Assembly (NCBI GenBank): GCA_000436115.1 | Contig: FR894523.1 | Location: 26,384-35,114, forward strand | Length of the DNA stretch: 8,731 nt | Direction: 5' to 3' | Source of the DNA: Firmicutes bacterium CAG:534 | GTDB lineage: Bacteria; Bacillota; Clostridia; Lachnospirales; Lachnospiraceae | Part shown: positions 1-5,878 of the stretch, piece after piece | Layout: the number at the start of each line of letters is the position of its first letter | Position numbering within the stretch: position 1 is the stretch's first letter | The notes under the pieces: generated by a model | Databases searched by the model: none | The model's input: only the letters and a program-made list of their open reading frames with translations | What the model was told of the DNA's origin: nothing | Position numbers and translations under genes: made by a program

Positions 1-1
1 C

Positions 2-325
2 ATTGTACGGGGAACCACTTCTGACAGGATCGTGCACATGCTCAGAAAAGCAGGAGCTAAGGAGGTTCATATGAGGGTCAGCTCCCCGCCGTTTTTATGG
101 CCCTGCTATTTTGGCACGGACGTACCGGCAAGAGAACAGCTCATTGCGTATAACCGTTCCGTGGAGCAGATCTGCAAGGTGATCGGCGCAGACTCTCTGG
201 GGTATCTCAGGGAAGAAAGATTAAGTGAAATCGTAGAAGGAAGAGGTATCTGTACCGGATGCTTTACCGGGAAATATCCGTTAGAGCCGCCAAAGGAGGA
301 TATCAGAGGAGAATTCGATCACTGA
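2..325 (+). CDS. purF: Amidophosphoribosyltransferase (PurF), C-terminal part only
   Basis: PurF transfers the amide nitrogen of glutamine to PRPP, giving 5-phosphoribosylamine, the committed step of cytoplasmic purine synthesis. The frame is open from base 2 and starts within the phosphoribosyltransferase PRPP loop (IVRGTTS). It continues through AGAKEVHMRVSSPP, PCYFGTD and IGADSLGYL, and ends near CTGCFTGKYP followed by a short acidic tail. In Bacillus-type PurF, the cysteine of the PC[FY]xG motif and the two of the final CxxC ligate a 4Fe-4S cluster; all three are present here, so this is the iron-sulfur class of the enzyme (ligand role from family knowledge). The 5' part, with the Ntn-type glutaminase domain and catalytic Cys, lies outside the window. 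purB follows after 23 nt with no terminator between them, so the two are probably co-transcribed. Confidence 0.95.
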   Translation: MVRGTTSDRIVHMLRKAGAKEVHMRVSSPPFLWPCYFGTDVPAREQLIAYNRSVEQICKVIGADSLGYLREERLSEIVEGRGICTGCFTGKYPLEPPKEDIRGEFDH

Positions 326-348
326 TCGATAATAAATGGAGGATGAAA

Positions 349-1800
349 ATGAGTACGGACAGATATGTAAGCCCGTTATCGGAGAGATATGCAAGCAAGG
401 AAATGCAGTATATTTTTTCTCCTGATATGAAATTCAGAACATGGAGAAAGCTTTGGATCGCCCTGGCGGAAACGGAAATGGAGCTGGGACTTTCCCAGGA
501 TGGAAAGCCGGTCATCACGAAGGAACAGATCGACGAGCTGAAGGCCCATGCGCAGGACATCAATTATGATGTGGCAAAGGCAAGGGAAAAGGAAGTGCGC
601 CATGATGTTATGAGCCATGTATATGCCTATGGACAGCAGTGCCCCAAGGCGGCAGGGATCATCCACCTGGGCGCTACAAGCTGTTATGTAGGAGACAATA
701 CGGACATCATTGTGATGACGGATGCCTTAAAGCTTGTGAAGAAAAAGCTGGTCAATGTGCTAAATGAGCTGTCTTCCTTTGCAGATAAATACAAAGCCCA
801 GCCTACGCTGGCATTTACCCATTTCCAGCCGGCCCAGCCTACCACGGTAGGAAAGAGAGCCACCCTTTGGATGCAGGAATTTTATCTGGATCTGGAGGAT
901 CTGAATTACGTCCTGTCCGGCATGAAGCTTTTGGGATCCAAAGGAACCACAGGAACACAGGCTTCCTTTTTAGAGCTTTTTAACGGAGACCAGGAGACCA
1001 TTGACAAGATCGATCCCATGATCGCAAAAAAGATGGGATTTCAGGAGTGTTACCCTGTATCAGGCCAGACCTATTCCCGTAAGGTGGACACCAGGGTACT
1101 CAATGTGCTTGCAGGGATTGCAGCCAGCGCCCATAAAATGTCAAACGATATCAGACTGCTTCAGCATTTAAAAGAGGTGGAGGAGCCTTTTGAAAAGAGC
1201 CAGATCGGTTCATCCGCAATGGCCTATAAGAGAAATCCCATGAGAAGTGAGCGGATCGCATCTCTGTCCAGATATGTCATGATCGACGCCCTGAACCCGG
1301 CCATCACCTCTGCTACCCAGTGGTTTGAAAGAACCTTGGACGACTCGGCCAACAAGAGACTTTCCGTTCCGGAAGCTTTTCTGGCCATTGACGGGATCCT
1401 GGATCTGTGCCTGAACGTGGTGGACGGACTTGTGGTTTACCCCAAGGTCATCGAAAAGCACATGATGAGCGAGCTGCCTTTCATGGCAACGGAAAACATC
1501 ATGATGGATGCGGTAAAGATGGGCGGAAACAGACAGGAGCTTCACGAAAAGATCAGGGAGCTTTCCATGGAAGCCGGCAGAAATGTCAAGGTGGAGGGAA
1601 AGGAAAATAATCTGCTGGAGCTGATCGCCGCAGATCCCGCCTTTAATATGTCCCTGGAAGACCTGCAAAAGACCATGGAGCCTTCCAGGTATGTAGGACG
1701 CGCAAAGGAACAGGTAGACGCTTTCCTGACAAAGGTGATCGCACCGGTCCTTAAGGAAAATAAAGATCTTCTTGGGGTGAAAGCGGAGATTAATGTATAA
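349..1800 (+). CDS. purB: Adenylosuccinate lyase, long ADSL-like form
   Basis: A 483-residue lyase that cleaves SAICAR to AICAR plus fumarate and adenylosuccinate to AMP plus fumarate. It belongs to the fumarase/aspartase superfamily and is expected to be a homotetramer. Visible motifs are HLGATSCYVGDNTD (H106), THFQPAQPTTVGKR (H158, the likely general acid/base), GTTGTQASF, and the mobile signature loop GSSAMAYKRNPMRSE from residue 287, whose serines include the catalytic base. WFERTLDDSAN and LPFMATENI follow. The text reads much closer to animal ADSL than to the roughly 430-residue Bacillus PurB. ATG 349 is chosen because GGAGG at 338-342 lies 6 nt upstream. The frame is open further back, and ATG 343 is possible but would abut the ribosome binding site. 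The gene follows purF in a likely purine operon. No intrinsic terminator is visible after it. Confidence 0.96.
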   Translation: MSTDRYVSPLSERYASKEMQYIFSPDMKFRTWRKLWIALAETEMELGLSQDGKPVITKEQIDELKAHAQDINYDVAKAREKEVRHDVMSHVYAYGQQCPKAAGIIHLGATSCYVGDNTDIIVMTDALKLVKKKLVNVLNELSSFADKYKAQPTLAFTHFQPAQPTTVGKRATLWMQEFYLDLEDLNYVLSGMKLLGSKGTTGTQASFLELFNGDQETIDKIDPMIAKKMGFQECYPVSGQTYSRKVDTRVLNVLAGIAASAHKMSNDIRLLQHLKEVEEPFEKSQIGSSAMAYKRNPMRSERIASLSRYVMIDALNPAITSATQWFERTLDDSANKRLSVPEAFLAIDGILDLCLNVVDGLVVYPKVIEKHMMSELPFMATENIMMDAVKMGGNRQELHEKIRELSMEAGRNVKVEGKENNLLELIAADPAFNMSLEDLQKTMEPSRYVGRAKEQVDAFLTKVIAPVLKENKDLLGVKAEINV

Positions 1801-1807
1801 AAAATAC

Positions 1808-1836
1808 TTCCTATTTTCTGGAAACTGTTGTATAAT
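1808..1836 (+). promoter_or_regulatory. Putative rho promoter
   Basis: There is a perfect -10 box TATAAT at 1831-1836. At the standard 17-bp spacing the -35 position (1808-1813) reads TTCCTA, which matches the consensus at only three positions, and there is no TGn extension. A short inverted repeat (AACTG 1823-1827, CAGTT 1839-1843) brackets the -10 box. Transcription would begin near 1843 and give a leader of about 200 nt before rho. Confidence 0.5.
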
Positions 1837-1842
1837 GCCAGT

Positions 1843-2046
1843 TGTAGACATTTCATTGTACACATCACAACAATTTCCCAAAAGAAAAATTGGTAGGAGG
1901 ATCGTGCAAAAGTGAGGCGGACGCCGTCATTTTTCACAGGGCAGTTTGTGCCGCAGATGCCACAAATGTGCTGAACTTACGGAACTGGAACAAAAGCCGG
2001 TTTACGCTTCCTTCGACGCATAGTATCTGCGGAATGGAGATTTTTT
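1843..2046 (+). promoter_or_regulatory. Long rho leader with candidate attenuation structures
   Basis: About 200 nt separate the likely start site from the rho ATG, with no full-size gene. Seen in the leader: an inverted repeat CAATTT/AAATTG (1871-1876, 1887-1892); an excellent but apparently unused AGGAGG at 1895-1900; and competing pairings around 1935-1966. In that last part TTTGTG (1945-1950) can pair with CACAAA (1961-1966), but TGTG (1947-1950) can also pair with CACA (1935-1938), and GGCA (1940-1943) with TGCC (1949-1952). rho is known to be autogenously regulated by termination in its leader in E. coli and Bacillus subtilis; that the same happens here is inference. Confidence 0.4.
1912..1974 (+). 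CDS. Possible 20-codon leader peptide upstream of rho
   Basis: GTG 1912 opens a 20-codon frame (VRRTPSFFTGQFVPQMPQMC) ending at TGA 1972-1974, 72 nt before the rho start. The AGGAGG at 1895-1900 lies 11 nt upstream, which is long but usable. A rival reading starts at GTG 1904, 3 nt after the AGGAGG, and stops after three codons (VQK). The strong Shine-Dalgarno has no other obvious client. The candidate hairpin 1945-1966 falls inside this frame, so ribosome occupancy could affect leader folding. E. coli also has a short leader ORF (rhoL) before rho, but no sequence similarity is claimed. It may be only a chance frame. Confidence 0.3.
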   Translation: MRRTPSFFTGQFVPQMPQMC

Positions 2047-3558
2047 ATGAGAGAAAAGTATGAGTCTCTGGGACTTGCTGACCTGAAGGCGATTGCAAAG
2101 GCCAGGGGACTGAAAGGGACTTCTACCATGAAGAAAGCGGATCTGGTAGAGCTGATGCTTGCGGAGGACGAGAAGGACAAGGCAGAGGGAAAGCAGATAG
2201 AGCCGAAGGGCGTTATGAAAAAGCCGGAAAGACCTGCCAGAGCCGAGAGACCGGAAAGAACCGAGCGGTTTGAAAGAAGCGAGAGACCGGAAAGATCAGA
2301 AAGAACAGAAAGGCCGGAAAGAACTGACAGATCAGAAAGGCCGGAGCGTGCCGAAGGAAGTCAGGAGTACAGGCCGGAGCGGCGCATGGAAGAGGCAAGG
2401 CTGGAGGATGAGAAATTCCCCACCGAGCTTGACAGCGGAGTGTCGGCTCATGGAATTTTGGAGGTAATGCCTGACGGATACGGCTTTATCCGATGTGAAA
2501 ACTATCTTCCGGGAGACCATGATGTGTATGTGGCGCCCAGCCAGATCAGGCGTTTCGGCCTGAAGACAGGGGACATTCTGGACGGAAACACCAGAGTGAA
2601 GACCCAGGGAGAAAAGTTTGCCGCACTTTTATATGTGAAATCCATTAATGGGTATACGCCGGAGGAATCCGCAAGACGATATAATTTTGAAGATATGACC
2701 CCTGTTTTCCCCAATGAAAGACTTCATCTGGAAATGCCGGGAGCCAGCGTGGCAATGAGGGTCATGGATCTGGTCAGCCCTGTAGGCAAGGGCCAGCGTG
2801 GTATGATCGTATCCCCGCCCAAGGCAGGTAAGACAACCCTGCTTAAGGAGGTTGCAAAATCCATAAAACACAATTCCCCCGGGGTGCATCTGATCATCCT
2901 TCTGATCGATGAAAGACCGGAGGAGGTTACCGACATTAAAGAGGCCATTGAAGGCCCTAATGTAGAGGTCATTTATTCCACCTTTGATGAACTCCCCGAG
3001 CATCATAAGAGAGTTTCGGAGATGGTGATCGAAAGAGGAAAGCGTCTGGTAGAGCATAAGAAAGACGTTATGATCCTCATTGACAGTATTACCAGGCTGA
3101 CAAGAGCCTACAACCTGACAGTGCCTCCAAGTGGAAGAACGCTTTCAGGCGGTCTGGATCCTGCGGCGCTTCATATGCCGAAACGGTTTTTTGGCGCAGC
3201 AAGAAATATGCGTGAGGGCGGTTCCCTGACGATCCTTGCAACGGCTCTGGTAGATACCGGCAGTAAGATGGATGATGTGGTATACGAGGAATTTAAGGGT
3301 ACGGGTAACATGGAGCTGGTGCTGGATCGCAAGCTTTCTGAAAGAAGAGTGTTCCCTGCCATTGACATTCCAAAGTCCGGAACCAGAAGGGACGACCTGC
3401 TGCTGACGCCGGATGAGCTGGAAGCCATTAATATCATGCGCAAGGCGCTGAACGGACTTAAGCCGGAGGAAGCAGTTGACAAGATTCTTGATATGTTTGC
3501 AAAGACCAGAAACAATCAGGAATTCACCAATCTTGTGAAAAAAATCAAATGGTTTTAA
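2047..3558 (+). CDS. rho: Transcription termination factor Rho
   Basis: A 503-residue RNA-dependent hexameric ATPase/translocase that pulls RNA from elongating RNA polymerase. In order: a Rho_N (SAP-like) helical segment at about residues 4-40; an Arg/Glu/Pro-rich low-complexity insert at about 58-112; a cold-shock-like RNA-binding domain at about 128-200 (GILEVMPDGYGFIRC, DVYVAPSQIRRFGL); and the RecA-type motor. Walker A is PPKAGKTT with K259 and K262. DERPEEVTD (288-296) carries the catalytic glutamate region. Walker B is ILIDS with D346. SGRTLSGGLDPAAL, the RFFGAARN segment and GTGNMELVLDRK, conserved in the motor domain, are all present. At 503 residues it is longer than the roughly 420-residue E. 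coli protein, mostly because of the insert. GGAG at 2036-2039 lies 7 nt before ATG 2047. No intrinsic terminator follows, so read-through into rpmE is possible. Confidence 0.97.
   Translation: MREKYESLGLADLKAIAKARGLKGTSTMKKADLVELMLAEDEKDKAEGKQIEPKGVMKKPERPARAERPERTERFERSERPERSERTERPERTDRSERPERAEGSQEYRPERRMEEARLEDEKFPTELDSGVSAHGILEVMPDGYGFIRCENYLPGDHDVYVAPSQIRRFGLKTGDILDGNTRVKTQGEKFAALLYVKSINGYTPEESARRYNFEDMTPVFPNERLHLEMPGASVAMRVMDLVSPVGKGQRGMIVSPPKAGKTTLLKEVAKSIKHNSPGVHLIILLIDERPEEVTDIKEAIEGPNVEVIYSTFDELPEHHKRVSEMVIERGKRLVEHKKDVMILIDSITRLTRAYNLTVPPSGRTLSGGLDPAALHMPKRFFGAARNMREGGSLTILATALVDTGSKMDDVVYEEFKGTGNMELVLDRKLSERRVFPAIDIPKSGTRRDDLLLTPDELEAINIMRKALNGLKPEEAVDKILDMFAKTRNNQEFTNLVKKIKWF
2218..2382 (+). 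repeat. Degenerate Arg-Glu-Pro coding repeat inside rho
   Basis: This stretch encodes reiterated ERPER, SERTER and RSER units at Rho residues 58-112. The underlying DNA is a degenerate purine-rich repeat built on variants of GAGAGACCGGAAAGA. Arg-rich inserts between the Rho_N segment and the RNA-binding domain are known from actinobacterial and other Rho proteins and add RNA contacts; that this insert does so is inference from its charge. Confidence 0.8.
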
Positions 3559-3565
3559 AAAAGGC

Positions 3566-3594
3566 TTGCATCCTGTGAAATGCTGTGATACAAT
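3566..3594 (+). promoter_or_regulatory. Strong sigma-A type promoter of rpmE
   Basis: The -35 box is TTGCAT (3566-3571), followed by a 17-bp spacer and the -10 box TACAAT (3589-3594), preceded by TGA at 3586-3588, an extended -10 element. This is close to consensus, as expected for a ribosomal protein gene. Transcription should start near 3601, leaving about 80 nt of leader. The promoter sits directly after the rho stop codon, so rpmE can be expressed independently of rho. Confidence 0.75.
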
Positions 3595-3600
3595 TAAAAA

Positions 3601-3680
3601 GCTGTTTCGGGAGTAAGCGCGCATTGAGGCAGCGTATGAAAGCGAATAAAATGCAAAGTTTTTTATAGAGAGGTGAAAAT
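3601..3680 (+). promoter_or_regulatory. rpmE 5' leader, possible L31 autoregulatory element
   Basis: This is the untranslated leader between the predicted start site and the rpmE ATG. A long-range pairing GCATT (3621-3625) with AATGC (3650-3654) is visible and encloses GCG-rich segments. The ribosome binding site GAGAGG (around 3668-3673) lies just downstream. Ribosomal-protein leader motifs for L31 are known in several bacterial phyla, including Firmicutes. I cannot confirm from sequence alone that this leader matches that model. Confidence 0.25.
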
Positions 3681-3887
3681 ATGAAAGAAGGAATTCATCC
3701 TGAGTACTATCAGGCAACCGTAACTTGCAACTGTGGCAACACATTTGTAACAGGTTCAACTAAGAAGGACATCCACGTTGAAGTTTGTTCCAAGTGCCAT
3801 TCATTCTACACAGGTCAGCAGAAGGCTGCAAGAACCGATGGACGTATTGATAAGTTCAATAAGAAGTACGGTGTAGAAAGCAAATAG
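3681..3887 (+). CDS. rpmE: 50S ribosomal protein L31, zinc-binding type
   Basis: A 68-residue large-subunit protein that sits in the central protuberance near the bridge to the 30S subunit. It starts MKEGIHPEY and contains the full cysteine set of the C+ (zinc ribbon) form: C16 and C18 in CNCGNTF, and C36 and C39 in VCSKCHSFYTG. It ends with RIDKFNKKYG. In Bacillus this type is replaced by a cysteine-free paralogue under zinc starvation; no such paralogue is in this window. The purine-rich AGAGGTGA around 3669-3676 gives good spacing to ATG 3681. The gene has its own promoter upstream and an intrinsic terminator right after, so it is essentially monocistronic with some possible read-through from rho. 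Confidence 0.97.
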   Translation: MKEGIHPEYYQATVTCNCGNTFVTGSTKKDIHVEVCSKCHSFYTGQQKAARTDGRIDKFNKKYGVESK

Positions 3888-3897
3888 TTTTAACAAA

Positions 3898-3931
3898 AAG
3901 GTTGAGGTGTTCCATCTCAACCTTGTTTTTT
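3898..3931 (+). terminator. Intrinsic terminator after rpmE
   Basis: The stem AAGGTTGAGGT (3898-3908) pairs with ATCTCAACCTT (3914-3924), 11 bp including one G-U pair, around a 5-nt loop. A T-rich tail GTTTTTT (3925-3931) follows. It begins 10 nt after the rpmE stop codon. This is a textbook Rho-independent terminator. Confidence 0.92.
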
Positions 3932-4029
3932 ATGTGACAGGCATTTGCCCACTGGATCAGGCTTTTTGGCGTGATGGCAAATTGCTTACTTTAGCAAACT
4001 TTTTGTGAGAGAAAGGTACTGCTGCGGAT
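3932..4029 (+). promoter_or_regulatory. Leader before yqhQ with overlapping inverted repeats
   Basis: No convincing promoter is visible, although the upstream terminator implies that one is needed. ATTTGCC (3943-3949) can pair with GGCAAAT (3976-3982). A smaller hairpin TTGCT/AGCAA (3982-3986, 3993-3997) is followed by a run of five T (4000-4004), resembling a weak terminator. GCAAA occurs at both 3977-3981 and 3994-3998, so TTTGC at 3944-3948 has two possible partners, a layout that would permit alternative folds. Function is unknown and the signal is weak. Confidence 0.25.
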
Positions 4030-5031
4030 ATGAAAAAGAATAAAAAAGGCCATTATTCCGGAATTGGCGGACAAGCCGTTCTGGAAGGCGTTATGATGCG
4101 AAATAAGGATGACTATGCGGTGGCAATCCGAAAGCCAAACGGAGAGATCGAAGTAGAGGTCGATGTGTTCAGGGGATGCCTTGCAGGCAGCAAGCTTACG
4201 AAGATCCCTTTTATCAGAGGCGTTTTTAACTTTATCGATTCCCTCAGGCTGGGAATGAAGACCCTTAATTATTCGGCATCCTTTTATGAAGATGAAGAAG
4301 CGGGAGAGACAAAGCTTGATAAGGCGCTTGATAAGGTTTCGGGAGGAAAAGGGGAAAAGGTTCTGATGGGGATCACAACGCTGATCTCTGTTGCACTGGC
4401 AGTTGGGATCTTTATTCTTCTGCCCTACTTTTTGTCCTCTCTTTTATCAGAATATGTGAGAAACACCTCTCTTTTGACGATTATAGAGGGTGGGATCCGA
4501 ATTGCGATCTTTTTGATCTATATTGCGGGAATCAGCCTGATGAAGGATATCCACAGGCTGTATCAGTATCATGGTGCAGAGCATAAGTGCATCAACTGTA
4601 TTGAAAAGGGAAGACCCCTTACCGTTTATAATGTGATGAAAAGCTCCAGGATCCATAAGCGTTGCGGAACCAGCTTTTTGTTCTTTGTCATGTTTGTCAG
4701 CATTATCCTGTTTTTCTTTATTCGTGTGGACAATACGGCCCTGAAGGTTCTGCTTAGGATCGCGCTGATCCCTGTGATCGCCGGAATTTCCTATGAGATC
4801 ATCAGACTGGCAGGAAGAAGCGACAATATTTTGATCAAGATCATATCTGCACCCGGCATGCTGCTTCAGCATCTTACCACCAAGGAGCCGGACGAGAGCA
4901 TGGTAGAGGTTGCCATGAAATCTGTGGAGGCTGTTTTTGACTGGAAAGCATATCTGAAGGAAGATTTTGGCTATGAAGTAGATGATTCCTGGCTGGAGGA
5001 TGGCGTTCCTTCAGGAGAAGCGGAGGAATAA
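4030..5031 (+). CDS. yqhQ: DUF1385 family membrane protein (YqhQ-like)
   Basis: A 333-residue integral membrane protein of the DUF1385/YqhQ family, described as predicted metal-dependent but with no established function that I know of. The N-terminus carries GGQAVLEGVMMR (13-24), the family hallmark. Likely membrane segments lie at about 111-140, 148-171, 214-232 and 238-262. Between the second and third is the conserved block YQYHGAEHKCINCIE (178-192) with H181, E184, H185, C187 and C190, then HKRCGTSF (209-216); these could form a metal site (inference). The C-terminus has the conserved EPDESMVEVAM stretch and an acidic tail. The start is forced: the frame is closed by TGA at 4006-4008 and ATG 4030 is the first start codon after it. 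Its ribosome binding site is poor (AAAGG 4012-4016, 13 nt away). prmC begins 7 nt after the stop codon, so the gene is part of the prmC-prfA transcription unit. Confidence 0.85.
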   Translation: MKKNKKGHYSGIGGQAVLEGVMMRNKDDYAVAIRKPNGEIEVEVDVFRGCLAGSKLTKIPFIRGVFNFIDSLRLGMKTLNYSASFYEDEEAGETKLDKALDKVSGGKGEKVLMGITTLISVALAVGIFILLPYFLSSLLSEYVRNTSLLTIIEGGIRIAIFLIYIAGISLMKDIHRLYQYHGAEHKCINCIEKGRPLTVYNVMKSSRIHKRCGTSFLFFVMFVSIILFFFIRVDNTALKVLLRIALIPVIAGISYEIIRLAGRSDNILIKIISAPGMLLQHLTTKEPDESMVEVAMKSVEAVFDWKAYLKEDFGYEVDDSWLEDGVPSGEAEE

Positions 5032-5038
5032 AGCGGCT

Positions 5039-5872
5039 ATGGAATATGCGGCTTTATATAAGGAAGGCAGCAAGCAGCTGAAAAATGCAGGAATAACCGA
5101 GGCAGAGCTGGATGCAAGACTGCTACTTCAGGAAGTATGCGGAACAGACCGAAATGATCTTCTGGTACATGGAAATGCAGAGGTTCAAGAGGAAAAGGAA
5201 AAGCAGTACAGACAGATGCTCTGCAAAAGATGCGGGCATATCCCTCTTCAGCATATTCTGGGCTACCAGGAGTTTATGGGGCTGCGTTTTCAGGTCAATG
5301 AAAATGTGCTGATCCCCAGGCAGGATACAGAGATCCTGGTGGAGGAGGTCATGCGGGAGCTTCATGACGGAATGCACATTCTGGATCTGTGTACAGGCTC
5401 CGGGTGTATTTTGCTGAGCCTGCTCAGATATTCCAATGACTGTCAGGGAACCGGAAGCGATCTTTCCGAAAAGGCGCTTATAGTTGCAAGGGAAAATGCA
5501 AGACGGCTTTCTCTGGAGGCTTCCTTTGTACAGGGAGATCTGTTTGAAAATATCACAGGAAGGTTTGAGGTCATCGTATCCAATCCTCCCTATATCAGGC
5601 ATTCTGAAATCGCCTCTCTGATGGAAGAGGTGCGGGAGCATGATCCTATGATGGCGCTGGACGGCGGCGAGGACGGTCTTGCTTTTTACAGAAGGATCAT
5701 CAAGGAGGCCGGCGGCTATTTATATCCGGGCGGAAAGCTTTTTCTGGAAATAGGATGGGATCAGGCAAAAGAGGTTTCAGAGCTTTTGCAGCAGGCAGGA
5801 TATCTGGATATCCTGGTGAGTAAGGACTACGCAGGCCATGACAGGGTTGTCTGCGGACGATGGAAAGGATAG
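5039..5872 (+). CDS. prmC: Peptide chain release factor N5-glutamine methyltransferase
   Basis: A cytoplasmic SAM-dependent enzyme that methylates the glutamine of the GGQ motif in RF1 and RF2, increasing release efficiency. With ATG 5039 the product is 277 residues, the usual size for the family. There is a helical N-terminal substrate domain (to about 80, ending near HILGYQEFMG), then IPRQDTEILVE (92-102), the SAM-binding LDLCTGSGC (115-123), an acidic ribose-binding position in GSDLSEKAL (D141), and the catalytic NPPY at 182-185, which holds the target glutamine. The frame is open upstream of 5039 but that part overlaps yqhQ. The GGAGGA at 5022-5027, inside the end of yqhQ, is 11 nt from ATG 5039, whereas the alternative ATG 5000 abuts its ribosome binding site. 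Its substrate gene prfA follows after 6 nt. Confidence 0.95.
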   Translation: MEYAALYKEGSKQLKNAGITEAELDARLLLQEVCGTDRNDLLVHGNAEVQEEKEKQYRQMLCKRCGHIPLQHILGYQEFMGLRFQVNENVLIPRQDTEILVEEVMRELHDGMHILDLCTGSGCILLSLLRYSNDCQGTGSDLSEKALIVARENARRLSLEASFVQGDLFENITGRFEVIVSNPPYIRHSEIASLMEEVREHDPMMALDGGEDGLAFYRRIIKEAGGYLYPGGKLFLEIGWDQAKEVSELLQQAGYLDILVSKDYAGHDRVVCGRWKG

Positions 5873-5878
5873 AAGAAA

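Noticed and set aside
259..348. A longer PurB start at 259 giving 513 residues
   Set aside because: The extension overlaps the purF coding end and lacks family similarity, while GGAGG at 338-342 fits ATG 349 exactly.
1210..1881. A long reverse-strand open frame of 223 codons opposite purB
   Set aside because: It is antisense to conserved PurB codons, its product is a low-information His/Leu/Phe-rich text with no motif, and it has no ribosome binding site. It is a shadow frame.
3145..3759. A reverse-strand open frame of 204 codons across the rho end and rpmE
   Set aside because: It runs through two firmly identified genes and the rpmE promoter, and shows no recognisable domain.
4982..5038. 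A longer PrmC start at 4982 or 5000
   Set aside because: Both overlap the end of yqhQ. ATG 4982 has no suitable upstream site and ATG 5000 directly abuts GGAGG. ATG 5039 gives the normal 277 residues.
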